DNA of 7,101 nt from Methanospirillum sp. GTDB lineage: Archaea > Halobacteriota > Methanomicrobia > Methanomicrobiales > Methanospirillaceae. Made by a program: the position numbers and the translations under genes. The notes beneath the pieces are model-generated. The model was not told the origin of the DNA. It was given only the letters and a program-made list of their open reading frames with translations, and searched no databases. This document shows positions 1 to 5,637 of this stretch, one piece after another. Position 1 is the stretch's first letter; every line of letters begins with the position of its first letter. The stretch lies in assembly GCA_028679485.1 (NCBI GenBank), contig JAJRBL010000224.1, forward strand, positions 1 through 7,101, given 5' to 3'.

Positions 1-2
1 CT

Positions 3-749
3 CTGGTTCATCATATAACGAATTATGTAACGGTTAATGACTGTGCAAATATCACCCTGTGCATAGGCGCCTCACCGGTTATGGCACATGCTGAGGATGA
101 AGTATCTGATATGGTATCACTGGCCGGCTCGCTCGTCCTGAATATCGGTACCCTTGACGATCAGCAGGTCCGCCGGATGCTCGTCGCCGGAAAAGCAGCC
201 GAAAAAAAGGGCATCCCGATCATTCTCGATCCGGTCGGTGCAGGTGCAACAATCCTCCGGACAAAGACCTCGCTCTCTTTAATAAAGGAACTTCCGATCT
301 CGATCCTCAAGGGAAATGCGGGAGAGATCGGAACACTTGCCGGTTCAGAGGCAGTTGTCAGGGGTGTTGATTCCGGCGGAGTGACCGGTGATCCCGTGGA
401 GATTACCCGTTCACTGGCCGAACGTCTCGAATGCACCGTTGTGATGAGCGGAAGATCTGATATCATTAGTGACGGGAACCGGATCCTGTGTGTAGACAAC
501 GGCCATGAGATGATGGGATCCATATCAGGTACCGGGTGTATGGCTGCATCCATCCTGGGTGCCTGTGCAGCGGTTGCATCAGATACCGTTGCTGCTTCCG
601 TTACAGGACTCTCTGCATTCGGTATAGCCGGTGAACGGGCAGCAGTAAAGGCAGCCGGTCCTGGTTCATTCAAATATAATCTCTTTGATTCCATGTCAGC
701 CCTGACCCCGGAGGATCTCAACACCGCAGCGAAGATCCGGTCATGGTAA
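3..749 (+). CDS. thiM: Hydroxyethylthiazole kinase ThiM (5' end outside window)
   Basis: ThiM phosphorylates the C5 hydroxyethyl group of 4-methyl-5-(2-hydroxyethyl)thiazole with ATP, a salvage step of thiamine synthesis in the cytoplasm. The frame is open through the left edge: codons before the ATG at 81 read LVHHITNYV, then a cysteine-containing stretch and GASPVMAHA, which are the conserved N-terminal ThiM motifs. The ATG at 81 is therefore internal, and I estimate only 15 to 20 residues are missing. Further family signatures follow: [24 protein letters not shown] (with the ADP/Mg-binding region after it), [10 protein letters not shown], and SGTGCM with the active-site cysteine codon at 537-539. 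The C-terminus is complete, ending KIRSW. The usual partner thiE does not follow; an exporter gene comes next, 129 bp downstream. No frameshift is seen. The identification is very secure. Confidence 0.96.
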   Translation: MVHHITNYVTVNDCANITLCIGASPVMAHAEDEVSDMVSLAGSLVLNIGTLDDQQVRRMLVAGKAAEKKGIPIILDPVGAGATILRTKTSLSLIKELPISILKGNAGEIGTLAGSEAVVRGVDSGGVTGDPVEITRSLAERLECTVVMSGRSDIISDGNRILCVDNGHEMMGSISGTGCMAASILGACAAVASDTVAASVTGLSAFGIAGERAAVKAAGPGSFKYNLFDSMSALTPEDLNTAAKIRSW

Positions 750-828
750 ACCTGGCCAGGTTTTCTGCAGATAATACTCCCTGAGCCCGTTCTCTTTTGT
801 GAAAGGGGTACCTTTTGTACGGTGTGCC

Positions 829-842
829 GGAATATTTCAAAA
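829..842 (+). promoter_or_regulatory. Possible TATA box for the MFS gene
   Basis: An AT-rich stretch (ggaatatttcaaaa) lies about 40 bp upstream of the MFS start codon in the 129-bp gap after thiM. With normal archaeal spacing, transcription would start near 860 and leave a leader of about 18 nt without a Shine-Dalgarno sequence. This is judged by eye only. Read-through from thiM is the alternative, since I see no convincing terminator in the gap. Confidence 0.25.
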
Positions 843-878
843 CCTTGATAGGATGCCGGGTATCATCTTCATCCGTCC

Positions 879-2270
879 ATGAAGCATCCGGATCTGTCAT
901 CAACAACCCTTTTCATCGCAGTTTTTTGTGGTTTTTTAACTCCCTTTGATCTCTCTGCCGTGAATATTGCCCTGCCGGCAATAGCTGCTGAATACTCGCT
1001 TGATGCGGTGTCCCTCAGCTGGATAAGCAGTATCTACCTCCTGGCCTCTGCAGCATTCCTGGTTCCTTTCGGCAAAATAGGGGATATTTATGGGCGAAAA
1101 CGTGTATTGACCCTGGGAATTGGTCTCTTTACCCTTGCTTCCGGATGTATGATCCTCTCTCTGACCTCCGGTATGCTCATTGCCTCACGTTTTTGTCAGG
1201 GAATCGGTGCAGCAATGATATACGGTACCGCGGTTGCAATCCTGACGTCGGTGACTAATCCTGCGAAACGCGGGCATGTTCTTGGAATCTATACGACCTT
1301 TGTCTACCTCGGCCTCTCGGCAGGGCCGTGTCTCGGGGGAATCCTTACCTCGATGTTTGGCTGGAGGAGCATCTTCCTCATCAATATACCCATCGGTCTT
1401 CTCATCATCGTCCTGATAGGGAGATATCTCAGGGGCGAATGGGCTGATGCCGCAGGCGAGCGTTTTGATCGAAAAGGTGCAGTATTGTATGGAGTCAGTC
1501 TGACTGCAGTCATGGTCGGATTTTCTGAGCTTCCCCAGATCACGGGATTCATAGCCCTGGTTGCCGGTGTGGTACTGTTTGGTTTATTCATCTTCATTGA
1601 ACACCGGGAACAGTATCCCCTCCTGTATATTTCCCTTTTCATGAAAAACCGGGTATTTGCCTGTTCAAATCTGGCGGCTCTCATTAATTACGGGTCCACT
1701 TTTGCGATAACGTTCTTTTTAAGCCTGTATCTTCAGTATATCCGTGGATTTGACTCCCTCACCGCCGGGTTTATCCTTGTTGTTCAACCCCTGATCCAGG
1801 CCGTGTTTTCGTCGTATGCCGGTACCCTTTCAGACCGGATTGAACCGGGCAGGATCGCTTCTTTGGGAATGGGTATCATAGCAGCTGGTCTCATCATTCT
1901 CAGTTTTCTCTCTCCTGATACCCCCCTGGCAGAGCTCATGGTTATTCTTGCAATTCTCGGGCTCGGATACGCCCTCTTCTCATCGCCGAATACCAATGCG
2001 ATCATGAGTTCGGTTGAAAGGCGGTACTATGGGATTGCTTCCGGAACCCTCGGAACCATGCGGCTTTTAGGTCAGATGTTCTCCATGGGTATTGCAATGA
2101 TGATCATCGCCGTGGTGATCGGAAAAGTGGAGATAACTCCGGAGATATCTGGTCAACTCATGAGTGCCATGAGTATCGGGTTTCAGATCTTCTCCGTGAT
2201 GTGCGTCATCGGGATAGTATTCTCCCTGGTGAGGGGTAATATGAGGGAAGATATCTCCTCTGAAAAATAA
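879..2270 (+). CDS. MFS transporter, DHA2 (14-helix, EmrB/QacA-like) family
   Basis: A cytoplasmic-membrane protein of 463 residues, predicted to export small molecules in exchange for protons. Length and hydrophobic pattern fit the 14-helix DHA2 branch. Visible motifs are FDLSAVNIALP in helix 1 (residues 23-33, motif D with Asp24), GKIGDIYGRKR between helices 2 and 3 (65-75, motif A), RFCQGIGAA (104-112, motif B), GLSAGPCLGG in helix 5 (145-154, antiporter motif C) and a second motif-A-like GTLSDRIEPGR (315-325). The ATG at 879 starts just before helix 1, as expected, but has no Shine-Dalgarno sequence. DHA2 members export drugs, dyes, bile salts or organic ions, and the substrate cannot be read from this sequence. 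It follows thiM in the same direction, but nothing ties it to thiamine. Its stop lies 6 bp from the stop of the convergent nifU gene. Confidence 0.93.
   Translation: MKHPDLSSTTLFIAVFCGFLTPFDLSAVNIALPAIAAEYSLDAVSLSWISSIYLLASAAFLVPFGKIGDIYGRKRVLTLGIGLFTLASGCMILSLTSGMLIASRFCQGIGAAMIYGTAVAILTSVTNPAKRGHVLGIYTTFVYLGLSAGPCLGGILTSMFGWRSIFLINIPIGLLIIVLIGRYLRGEWADAAGERFDRKGAVLYGVSLTAVMVGFSELPQITGFIALVAGVVLFGLFIFIEHREQYPLLYISLFMKNRVFACSNLAALINYGSTFAITFFLSLYLQYIRGFDSLTAGFILVVQPLIQAVFSSYAGTLSDRIEPGRIASLGMGIIAAGLIILSFLSPDTPLAELMVILAILGLGYALFSSPNTNAIMSSVERRYYGIASGTLGTMRLLGQMFSMGIAMMIIAVVIGKVEITPEISGQLMSAMSIGFQIFSVMCVIGIVFSLVRGNMREDISSEK
2261..2268 (-). terminator. Possible U-tract terminator for the nifU operon
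   Basis: On the minus strand, nine bases after the nifU stop codon, the sequence reads TTATTTTTCAG, giving a run of five U in the transcript. Archaeal RNA polymerase can terminate at short U-runs without a hairpin. The run is formed by the last codons (GAA AAA TAA) of the convergent MFS gene, so any terminator here sits inside the opposing coding sequence. Assignment is by eye. Confidence 0.3.
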
Positions 2271-2276
2271 GTGAGG

Positions 2277-2708
2277 TTACGTTTCACAGGTTCCATCATC
2301 ATGACCGTGATGATGCCCGGCTTTTTCCTCCCAGGGGGGAAGTCCCTGTTTTATCCGGTAATCATTAATAGCCTTGTGAATCCCTTCCTCGGCAAGAACC
2401 GAACAGTGCATCTTGATGGGAGGCAGTCCTTCCAGTGCTTCTGCCACCGCCTTGTTCGATACTTCCCAGGCCTCCTCCAGGGTTTTCCCTTTGATAAGTT
2501 CGGTTGCCATGCTGCTTGATGCCACAGCGGCCCCGCATCCGAAGGTCTGGAATTTCACATCGGTGATGATGTTCTCCTTGACGGAGAGGAATATCCTCAT
2601 GATGTCACCACAGGTAGGGTTTCCCACCTCTCCAACACCGTCAGCATCCGTGATCTCTCCCTGGTTCCGGGGATTCATAAAATGGTCCATTACTTTTTCG
2701 CTATACAT
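2277..2708 (-). CDS. nifU: Fe-S cluster scaffold protein, IscU-type NifU with His-rich tail
   Basis: A 143-residue scaffold on which [2Fe-2S] or [4Fe-4S] clusters are assembled from iron and desulfurase-derived sulfur before transfer to target proteins. It is a single NifU_N/IscU domain, without the central ferredoxin and C-terminal Nfu domains of classical nitrogen-fixation NifU. The N-terminus MYSEKVMDHFMNPRNQGEI is typical. The three cluster cysteines are present: Cys33 in NPTCGD (with Asp35), Cys58 in FGCGAA and Cys102 in KMHCSV, the last preceded by His101. After LPPWEEKA the last residues read GHHHGHDDGTCET, a small metal-binding-like tail with an extra cysteine (Cys141). The start codon overlaps the end of the cysteine desulfurase gene by 8 bp and has a good Shine-Dalgarno sequence, so the two are translated as a pair. 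It is the last gene of the minus-strand cluster. Confidence 0.95.
   Translation of the reverse strand: MYSEKVMDHFMNPRNQGEITDADGVGEVGNPTCGDIMRIFLSVKENIITDVKFQTFGCGAAVASSSMATELIKGKTLEEAWEVSNKAVAEALEGLPPIKMHCSVLAEEGIHKAINDYRIKQGLPPWEEKAGHHHGHDDGTCET
2294..2326 (+). terminator. Hairpin plus U-run downstream of the MFS gene, inside nifU
   Basis: CATCATCA (2294-2301) and TGATGATG (2308-2315) form a perfect 8-bp stem with a 6-nt loop, followed seven bases later by a run of five T (2322-2326). It begins 24 bp after the MFS stop codon and could end that transcript. The same bases, read on the minus strand, encode the HHHGHDD tail of NifU, and His/Asp codons alone can create such symmetry, so the terminator role is an inference. 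Confidence 0.35.
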
Positions 2709-3897
2709 GACGTGACCTCTTCTTCAGGTAATCGGCATACAGGGGGGACATGGCCCGAAGCCTCTCCACCGCTTTTTTAAGCTCTGCGAATACATATTCG
2801 TTATCTTCCTCGGTATTTTCACGCCCAAGCGTAAGGCGGAGTGATCCGTGGGCAATCTCCGCCCGAAGACCTATCGCCAGCAGAACATGGGATGGTTCAA
2901 GCGATCCCGAAGAGCAGGCACTCCCGGTGGATGCAGCGATACCTGCATGATCGAGGAGCAGCAGGAGCGATTCTCCCTCGATAAACTCGAAACTGACATT
3001 GATATTCCCGGCAAGCCGGTCTGTCCTGTGCCCGTTCAGTCTTGTGTGGGGTATTTCTGATAAGATCCGGTCGAGTAACCGGTCCCTGAGAACCCGGATC
3101 CTGTTGCTGTTATCCTCAAGATTCCTTGTAACCTTTTCTATGGCTGTTCCCAGGCCGACAATACCCGGAACATTCTCTGTCCCTGCCCGTTTCCTTCGTT
3201 CCTGCCCTCCGCCGTGGATGTAATTGTCGATACGGACTCCTTTTCGTATAAACAGGGCGCCAGTTCCTTTCGGTCCGTAGAATTTATGGGAGGAGAGGGA
3301 GAGCAGGTCAATATTCAGATCCCCGACATCTATCGGGATGTTACCGATCGCCTGGACTGCATCGGTGTGGAAGAGAATACCCTTTTCCCTGCAGATCTTC
3401 CCGATCTCCTTTACCGGCTGGATGGTTCCGATCTCATTGTTTGCAAACATGACCGATACAAGGATCGTACCGTCGGTTATTGCAGATTTTAAATCGGCAG
3501 TACGGATCTTTCCCGATTCATCAACCGGGAGATAGGTGACTGAAAAACCCTGTTTCTCCAGGTATTCACAGGTATGCTGAATGGCATGATGCTCGATACC
3601 CGAAGTGATGATGTGGTTTCCTTTTTTGCGGAGAGCAAATGCCGTCCCGATAAGTGCCCAGTTATCAGATTCGGTCCCGCCGGAGGTGAAGAATATCTCC
3701 TCCGGTTTTGCCCCGATGGCTGTGGCAACCTTTGATCTTGCATTCTCGATGGCAGTTTTTGATTCTCGTGCCAGTTTGTAGAGTGATGATGGATTACCGT
3801 ATTGATTTGAGAACCATGGTATCATGGCCTGAACCACTTCAGGATCTGTTGCGGTGGTGGCACTGTGATCCATGTATACACTTTTTTGATTGGCCAT
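2701..3897 (-). CDS. nifS: Cysteine desulfurase, NifS/IscS type
   Basis: A 398-residue PLP enzyme (class V aminotransferase fold) that converts L-cysteine to L-alanine and leaves a persulfide on its own cysteine. The order of motifs is complete: YMDHSATTATDPEV (8-21), FFTSGGTESDNWA (69-81, phosphate and PLP contacts), EHHAIQ with His103/His104 over the cofactor ring, MFANNEIGTIQP (150-161), FHTDAVQ with Asp179 and Gln182, SSHKFYGPKG with the PLP lysine Lys205, GGGQERRKRAGTENV (229-243), and STGSACSSGSLEPSHVL with catalytic Cys328. The long loop around Cys328 with SSGS marks the class I NifS/IscS group rather than SufS. The ATG at 3897 has only a weak GAAG-type ribosome site; Met9 (3873) is a less likely start. 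The gene follows the tRNA thiolase after 107 bp and overlaps nifU by 8 bp. It probably feeds sulfur to both NifU and the sulfur carrier. Confidence 0.96.
   Translation of the reverse strand: MANQKSVYMDHSATTATDPEVVQAMIPWFSNQYGNPSSLYKLARESKTAIENARSKVATAIGAKPEEIFFTSGGTESDNWALIGTAFALRKKGNHIITSGIEHHAIQHTCEYLEKQGFSVTYLPVDESGKIRTADLKSAITDGTILVSVMFANNEIGTIQPVKEIGKICREKGILFHTDAVQAIGNIPIDVGDLNIDLLSLSSHKFYGPKGTGALFIRKGVRIDNYIHGGGQERRKRAGTENVPGIVGLGTAIEKVTRNLEDNSNRIRVLRDRLLDRILSEIPHTRLNGHRTDRLAGNINVSFEFIEGESLLLLLDHAGIAASTGSACSSGSLEPSHVLLAIGLRAEIAHGSLRLTLGRENTEEDNEYVFAELKKAVERLRAMSPLYADYLKKRSRHV
2715..2720 (-). promoter_or_regulatory. Shine-Dalgarno site of nifU
   Basis: AGAGGT on the minus strand, six bases before the nifU ATG and within the last codons of the desulfurase gene. 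It complements the CCUCCU-type 3' end of archaeal 16S rRNA and fixes the nifU start inside the upstream gene. It is the clearest ribosome binding site in the minus-strand cluster. Confidence 0.7.
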
Positions 3898-3928
3898 TGT
3901 TCTTCGTTAGTTACGTATGTCAGGGTAC

Positions 3929-3970
3929 AAGATGAGAGGATCGTCACCTGATGTCATCTCTTCTCATCTT
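3929..3970 (-). repeat. Inverted repeat in the ttuA-nifS gap
   Basis: AAGATGAGA (3929-3937) and TCTCATCTT (3962-3970) are perfect 9-bp complements around a 24-nt spacer; two more pairs can form inside after one mismatch. In RNA of the minus strand this is a hairpin 34 nt after the thiolase stop and 31 nt before the desulfurase start. No U-run follows, so a processing or stability element is as likely as a terminator. Confidence 0.5.
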
Positions 3971-3995
3971 CTGGTTGTTCATCGTTCGTCAGTCG

Positions 3996-4013
3996 GGAGT
4001 AGGATTATACTCC
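3996..4013 (-). repeat. Small hairpin over the ttuA stop codon
   Basis: GGAGTA (3996-4001) and TACTCC (4008-4013) are perfect 6-bp complements with a 6-nt loop. The TAA stop of the thiolase (4005-4007) lies in the loop. It is short and may be chance, but it sits 25 bp from the larger inverted repeat in the same gap. Confidence 0.3.
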
Positions 4014-4907
4014 TTTCAATACCGTGCAGACCTGGCATACATCCCCTGATCCGGGCCAGCCGCAGCTGGTGCATGCCTGGTATGGTGCACGTTCAAATGT
4101 CTCACCGAGTTTTTTCCTGATCTCTTCTTCACATGTTGCAGCATTTCTCATCGCTCCCGGATGTTCCCTTTCATATCTGGAGAGGAGTGTTCTTACTTCA
4201 CCTCTCAGTGATGACAGGGCATAGGGACATTCCGGCAGATCCCGGAATAAACCGCTTAACATTGCATACAGGGTTACTTCCCGTTCACTGATCCGGGCGA
4301 ACGGTTTTATCCGCCTTGCATACCATGCTGAAGGGCCGTACCCTGCAAATACCTTTTTAACATCTCCTGATATGGCATTCATGAGGGCGGTCTGGGCATG
4401 GTCATCAAGGTTGTGGCCGGTTGCGATAACCCGGATCCCCTGTTCACGTGCCAGGATTTCAAGGGCACGACGCCGGAGAATTCCACAGATGGTACAGGCA
4501 TTCCTGCCTGATCCCTTCACAAGCTGATCGAGTGAAGAACCGAAGAGATCAGAAAAACGGATGATATGATGCTCTACTCCGAGGTTTTTGCAGGTCTCTT
4601 CTGCTGCCAGTATGGTCTCCTGCCGGTATCCTTCAATCCCCTCGTCAATGGTCAGGGCGATGAATCTGCAGGGTATATCCTCTTTAATCCGGCTGAACAC
4701 TTTGAGCAGGGCAGTGCTGTCTTTTCCTCCGCTGAATGCAATCCCGATGGTCTTCGGGAGATCCGGTATTCTCTGTATATCCCCCAGAGTCTCTTTCTCC
4801 ACGTGTTCCATGAGATGATCCCTGCAGAGATGTGCTTTAGATGCCCGATCAAGAAACACTGCAGGGCTTCTGCACAGGTCACAGAGGATCCCTGGTTTAT
4901 CCGCCAT
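4005..4907 (-). CDS. ttuA: tRNA 2-thiouridine synthase, TtuA/Ncs6 (NcsA) family
   Basis: A 300-residue ATP-dependent thiolase that adenylates a uridine of tRNA and replaces its C2 oxygen with sulfur: position 34 in Ncs6/NcsA enzymes, position 54 in Thermus TtuA. Domains in order are an N-terminal zinc finger (Cys9, Cys12, Cys28, His31), a PP-loop pyrophosphatase core with SGGKDS at 59-64, RNACTICGILRR with Cys138 and Cys141, GHNLDDHAQTALMN (164-177), PECPYA with Cys227, and a C-terminal zinc finger (Cys279, Cys282, Cys291, Cys294). Cys138, Cys141 and Cys227 match the three ligands of the [4Fe-4S] cluster in TtuA. The open frame extends upstream to 5033, but that part is unrelated sequence overlapping the carrier gene. 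The ATG at 4907, just before ILCDLC, is the family start, and it overlaps the carrier's last codons by 11 bp. Which tRNA position is modified cannot be decided here. Confidence 0.93.
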   Translation of the reverse strand: MADKPGILCDLCRSPAVFLDRASKAHLCRDHLMEHVEKETLGDIQRIPDLPKTIGIAFSGGKDSTALLKVFSRIKEDIPCRFIALTIDEGIEGYRQETILAAEETCKNLGVEHHIIRFSDLFGSSLDQLVKGSGRNACTICGILRRRALEILAREQGIRVIATGHNLDDHAQTALMNAISGDVKKVFAGYGPSAWYARRIKPFARISEREVTLYAMLSGLFRDLPECPYALSSLRGEVRTLLSRYEREHPGAMRNAATCEEEIRKKLGETFERAPYQACTSCGWPGSGDVCQVCTVLKGV

Positions 4908-5091
4908 GTGAAATCCGAATGATCCTGATGGTATCCTGTTCGTCAGGGATGGTATCTTCCGGAATAATCTCCTGGTCTCTTGATACGATAACCGTGAGCG
5001 GATCGATCCCCTGGGCCAGAAGTATCTCTTCAACGGTCTTCCCGTCAGCCCTGAGTTCTCTTTCAGAATTATCCGGGAGTATAAGTTTCAT
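4897..5091 (-). CDS. Ubiquitin-fold sulfur carrier (ThiS/MoaD/TtuB-like), Gly-Gly tail
   Basis: A 64-residue protein of the ThiS/MoaD beta-grasp superfamily. It begins with a strand (MKLILPDNSERELR), then a helix start KTVEEILLAQGIDP and a strand TVIVSRDQEIIPED, and ends DTIRIIRISHGG. The final Gly-Gly is the hallmark of carriers that are adenylated by an E1-like enzyme and then thiocarboxylated. Length and ending fit TtuB, ThiS or small archaeal modifier (SAMP)-type proteins. Direct coupling to the thiolase gene argues for a TtuB-like sulfur donor to tRNA; thiamine (ThiS) or molybdopterin (MoaD) roles are less likely, though some carriers are shared, and protein tagging remains possible. The ATG at 5091 is preferred over an adjacent TTG at 5094, which would add only one residue. 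It has no clear Shine-Dalgarno sequence. It is the first gene of the minus-strand cluster. Confidence 0.88.
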   Translation of the reverse strand: MKLILPDNSERELRADGKTVEEILLAQGIDPLTVIVSRDQEIIPEDTIPDEQDTIRIIRISHGG

Positions 5092-5111
5092 CAATGTACC
5101 AGTTTTGGTTT

Positions 5112-5123
5112 TTGTTTAAAATA
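5112..5123 (-). promoter_or_regulatory. Possible TATA box of the sulfur-relay operon (proximal)
   Basis: On the minus strand TATTTTAAACAA ends about 20 bp before the carrier ATG at 5091. Archaeal spacing of about 25 bp would place the start of transcription at or within a few bases of that ATG, giving a leaderless mRNA, which agrees with the absent ribosome site. Judged by eye; the upstream candidate at 5163-5190 competes with it. Confidence 0.35.
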
Positions 5124-5162
5124 GGTCTGATGATTGAGGCAATACTCGGGAGGTTCTTCATT

Positions 5163-5190
5163 GGATATATCATTATATGGTTTATATTGA
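5163..5190 (-). promoter_or_regulatory. Possible distal TATA region of the sulfur-relay operon
   Basis: A strongly AT-rich stretch that on the minus strand reads AATATAAACC followed by ATATAATGATATATC. It contains two or three TATA-like octamers, 70 to 100 bp before the carrier start, and would give a leader of about 65 nt. It may be an alternative or only promoter for the operon, or simply AT-rich intergenic DNA. Confidence 0.3.
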
Positions 5191-5311
5191 GATATCTGCT
5201 TATTTTATCATATACCTCTGATTGATCCTGGGCTAAGGGATAGTTCCTGAAAAGCTCTGTTACCGAAAAAACGGGTTCGAGTAAAAAAAACAACGAAAAC
5301 TATACGATTAT

Positions 5312-5341
5312 TAACAGGGAAGTGGAGATTAATCCCTGTTA
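5312..5341. repeat. Perfect 9-bp inverted repeat (AACAGG type)
   Basis: TAACAGGGA (5312-5320) and TCCCTGTTA (5333-5341) are exact complements with a 12-nt spacer. It lies about 220 bp upstream of the sulfur operon and 420 bp upstream of the DUF4418 gene. The half-sites are centred two DNA turns apart (21 bp), a spacing that fits a dimeric regulator as well as an RNA hairpin. Confidence 0.6.
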
Positions 5342-5349
5342 TCAAAGGA

Positions 5350-5383
5350 TTTTGAATCAACTCGGGTGAATATTGATTCGAAA
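5350..5383. repeat. 10-bp inverted repeat with one G-U pair
   Basis: TTTTGAATCA (5350-5359) can pair with TGATTCGAAA (5374-5383) across a 14-nt loop: nine Watson-Crick pairs and one wobble when read as plus-strand RNA. On the minus strand the wobble becomes an A-C mismatch, so a structure here, if real, favours a plus-strand transcript. It starts nine bases after the preceding inverted repeat ends. Confidence 0.5.
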
Positions 5384-5464
5384 ACGAAGGATTCTCTTGT
5401 ATCAGAAGTGATAGTATCAGGCTGGCCCACTGTTTCGGTTATTATCTACAGTATATTCCTTTCA

Positions 5465-5490
5465 GGAGTTCTCTCGGATACCGATACTCC
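5465..5490. repeat. Two-part hairpin
   Basis: GGAGT (5465-5469) pairs with ACTCC (5486-5490), and inside it TCGG (5474-5477) pairs with CCGA (5481-5484) over a 3-nt loop. The internal loop is asymmetric, four bases against one. Stems are short, so support is modest. Confidence 0.35.
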
Positions 5491-5505
5491 GATACCCCGA
5501 TTCCT
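5482..5505. repeat. Degenerate 8-bp tandem repeat
   Basis: Three consecutive octamers read CGATACTC, CGATACCC and CGATTCCT, preceded by a related CGGATAC (5475-5481). Units differ at one to four positions. It overlaps the two-part hairpin at 5465-5490, so repeat and hairpin may have one origin. Confidence 0.4.
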
Positions 5506-5514
5506 GATGAATAA

Positions 5515-5539
5515 ACCTGTTCACCGATAAAGAACAGGT
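5515..5539. repeat. Perfect 8-bp inverted repeat (AACAGG type)
   Basis: ACCTGTTC (5515-5522) and GAACAGGT (5532-5539) are exact complements around a 9-nt spacer. The arms carry the same AACAGG/CCTGTT hexamer as the inverted repeat at 5312-5341. Confidence 0.6.
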
Positions 5540-5585
5540 CACTGGTTTGTTTGATCTCTTTTCGATGAGGTGTCATATTCTCCTC

Positions 5586-5603
5586 ATGTTCATGGGTGAA
5601 CAT
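5586..5603. repeat. Perfect 7-bp inverted repeat with 4-nt loop
   Basis: ATGTTCA (5586-5592) and TGAACAT (5597-5603) are exact complements separated by TGGG. The TGTTC/GAACA core is shared with the inverted repeat at 5515-5539, with 3 bp less between half-sites. Confidence 0.55.
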
Positions 5604-5637
5604 ACCAATGTCGGCATCTGTACATATAATCCCTCAA

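Noticed and set aside
161..724. 187-codon open frame on the minus strand inside thiM
   Set aside because: Fully antisense to a gene with clear ThiM motifs; the translation is low-complexity (Ala, Pro, Ser, Arg) with no recognisable domain.
785..816. Possible terminator between thiM and the MFS gene
   Set aside because: Only a 4-bp stem (CTTT/AAAG) with a broken T-rich tail can be drawn; too weak to annotate.
750..878. Thiamine pyrophosphate riboswitch near thiM
   Set aside because: No conserved THI-box sequence is visible in the gap, and the region upstream of thiM is outside the window.
2413..2715. 100-codon plus-strand frame over nifU and further short plus-strand frames to 3935
   Set aside because: Antisense to nifU and nifS, both of which carry all family motifs; no ribosome sites or domain content.
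4908..5033. 42-residue N-terminal extension of the thiolase
   Set aside because: The extra residues lie out of frame inside the carrier gene and resemble no TtuA/Ncs6 N-terminus; the family starts shortly before the first zinc-finger CxxC, as from the ATG at 4907.
5273..5281. GGGTTCGAG resembling a tRNA T-loop
   Set aside because: The flanks cannot pair to form a T-stem (CGGG faces AAAA), and no acceptor, D or anticodon stems are present.
5069..5293. 74-codon minus-strand frame upstream of the carrier gene
   Set aside because: Overlaps the carrier start, crosses the AT-rich promoter-like DNA and shows no recognisable domain or ribosome site.
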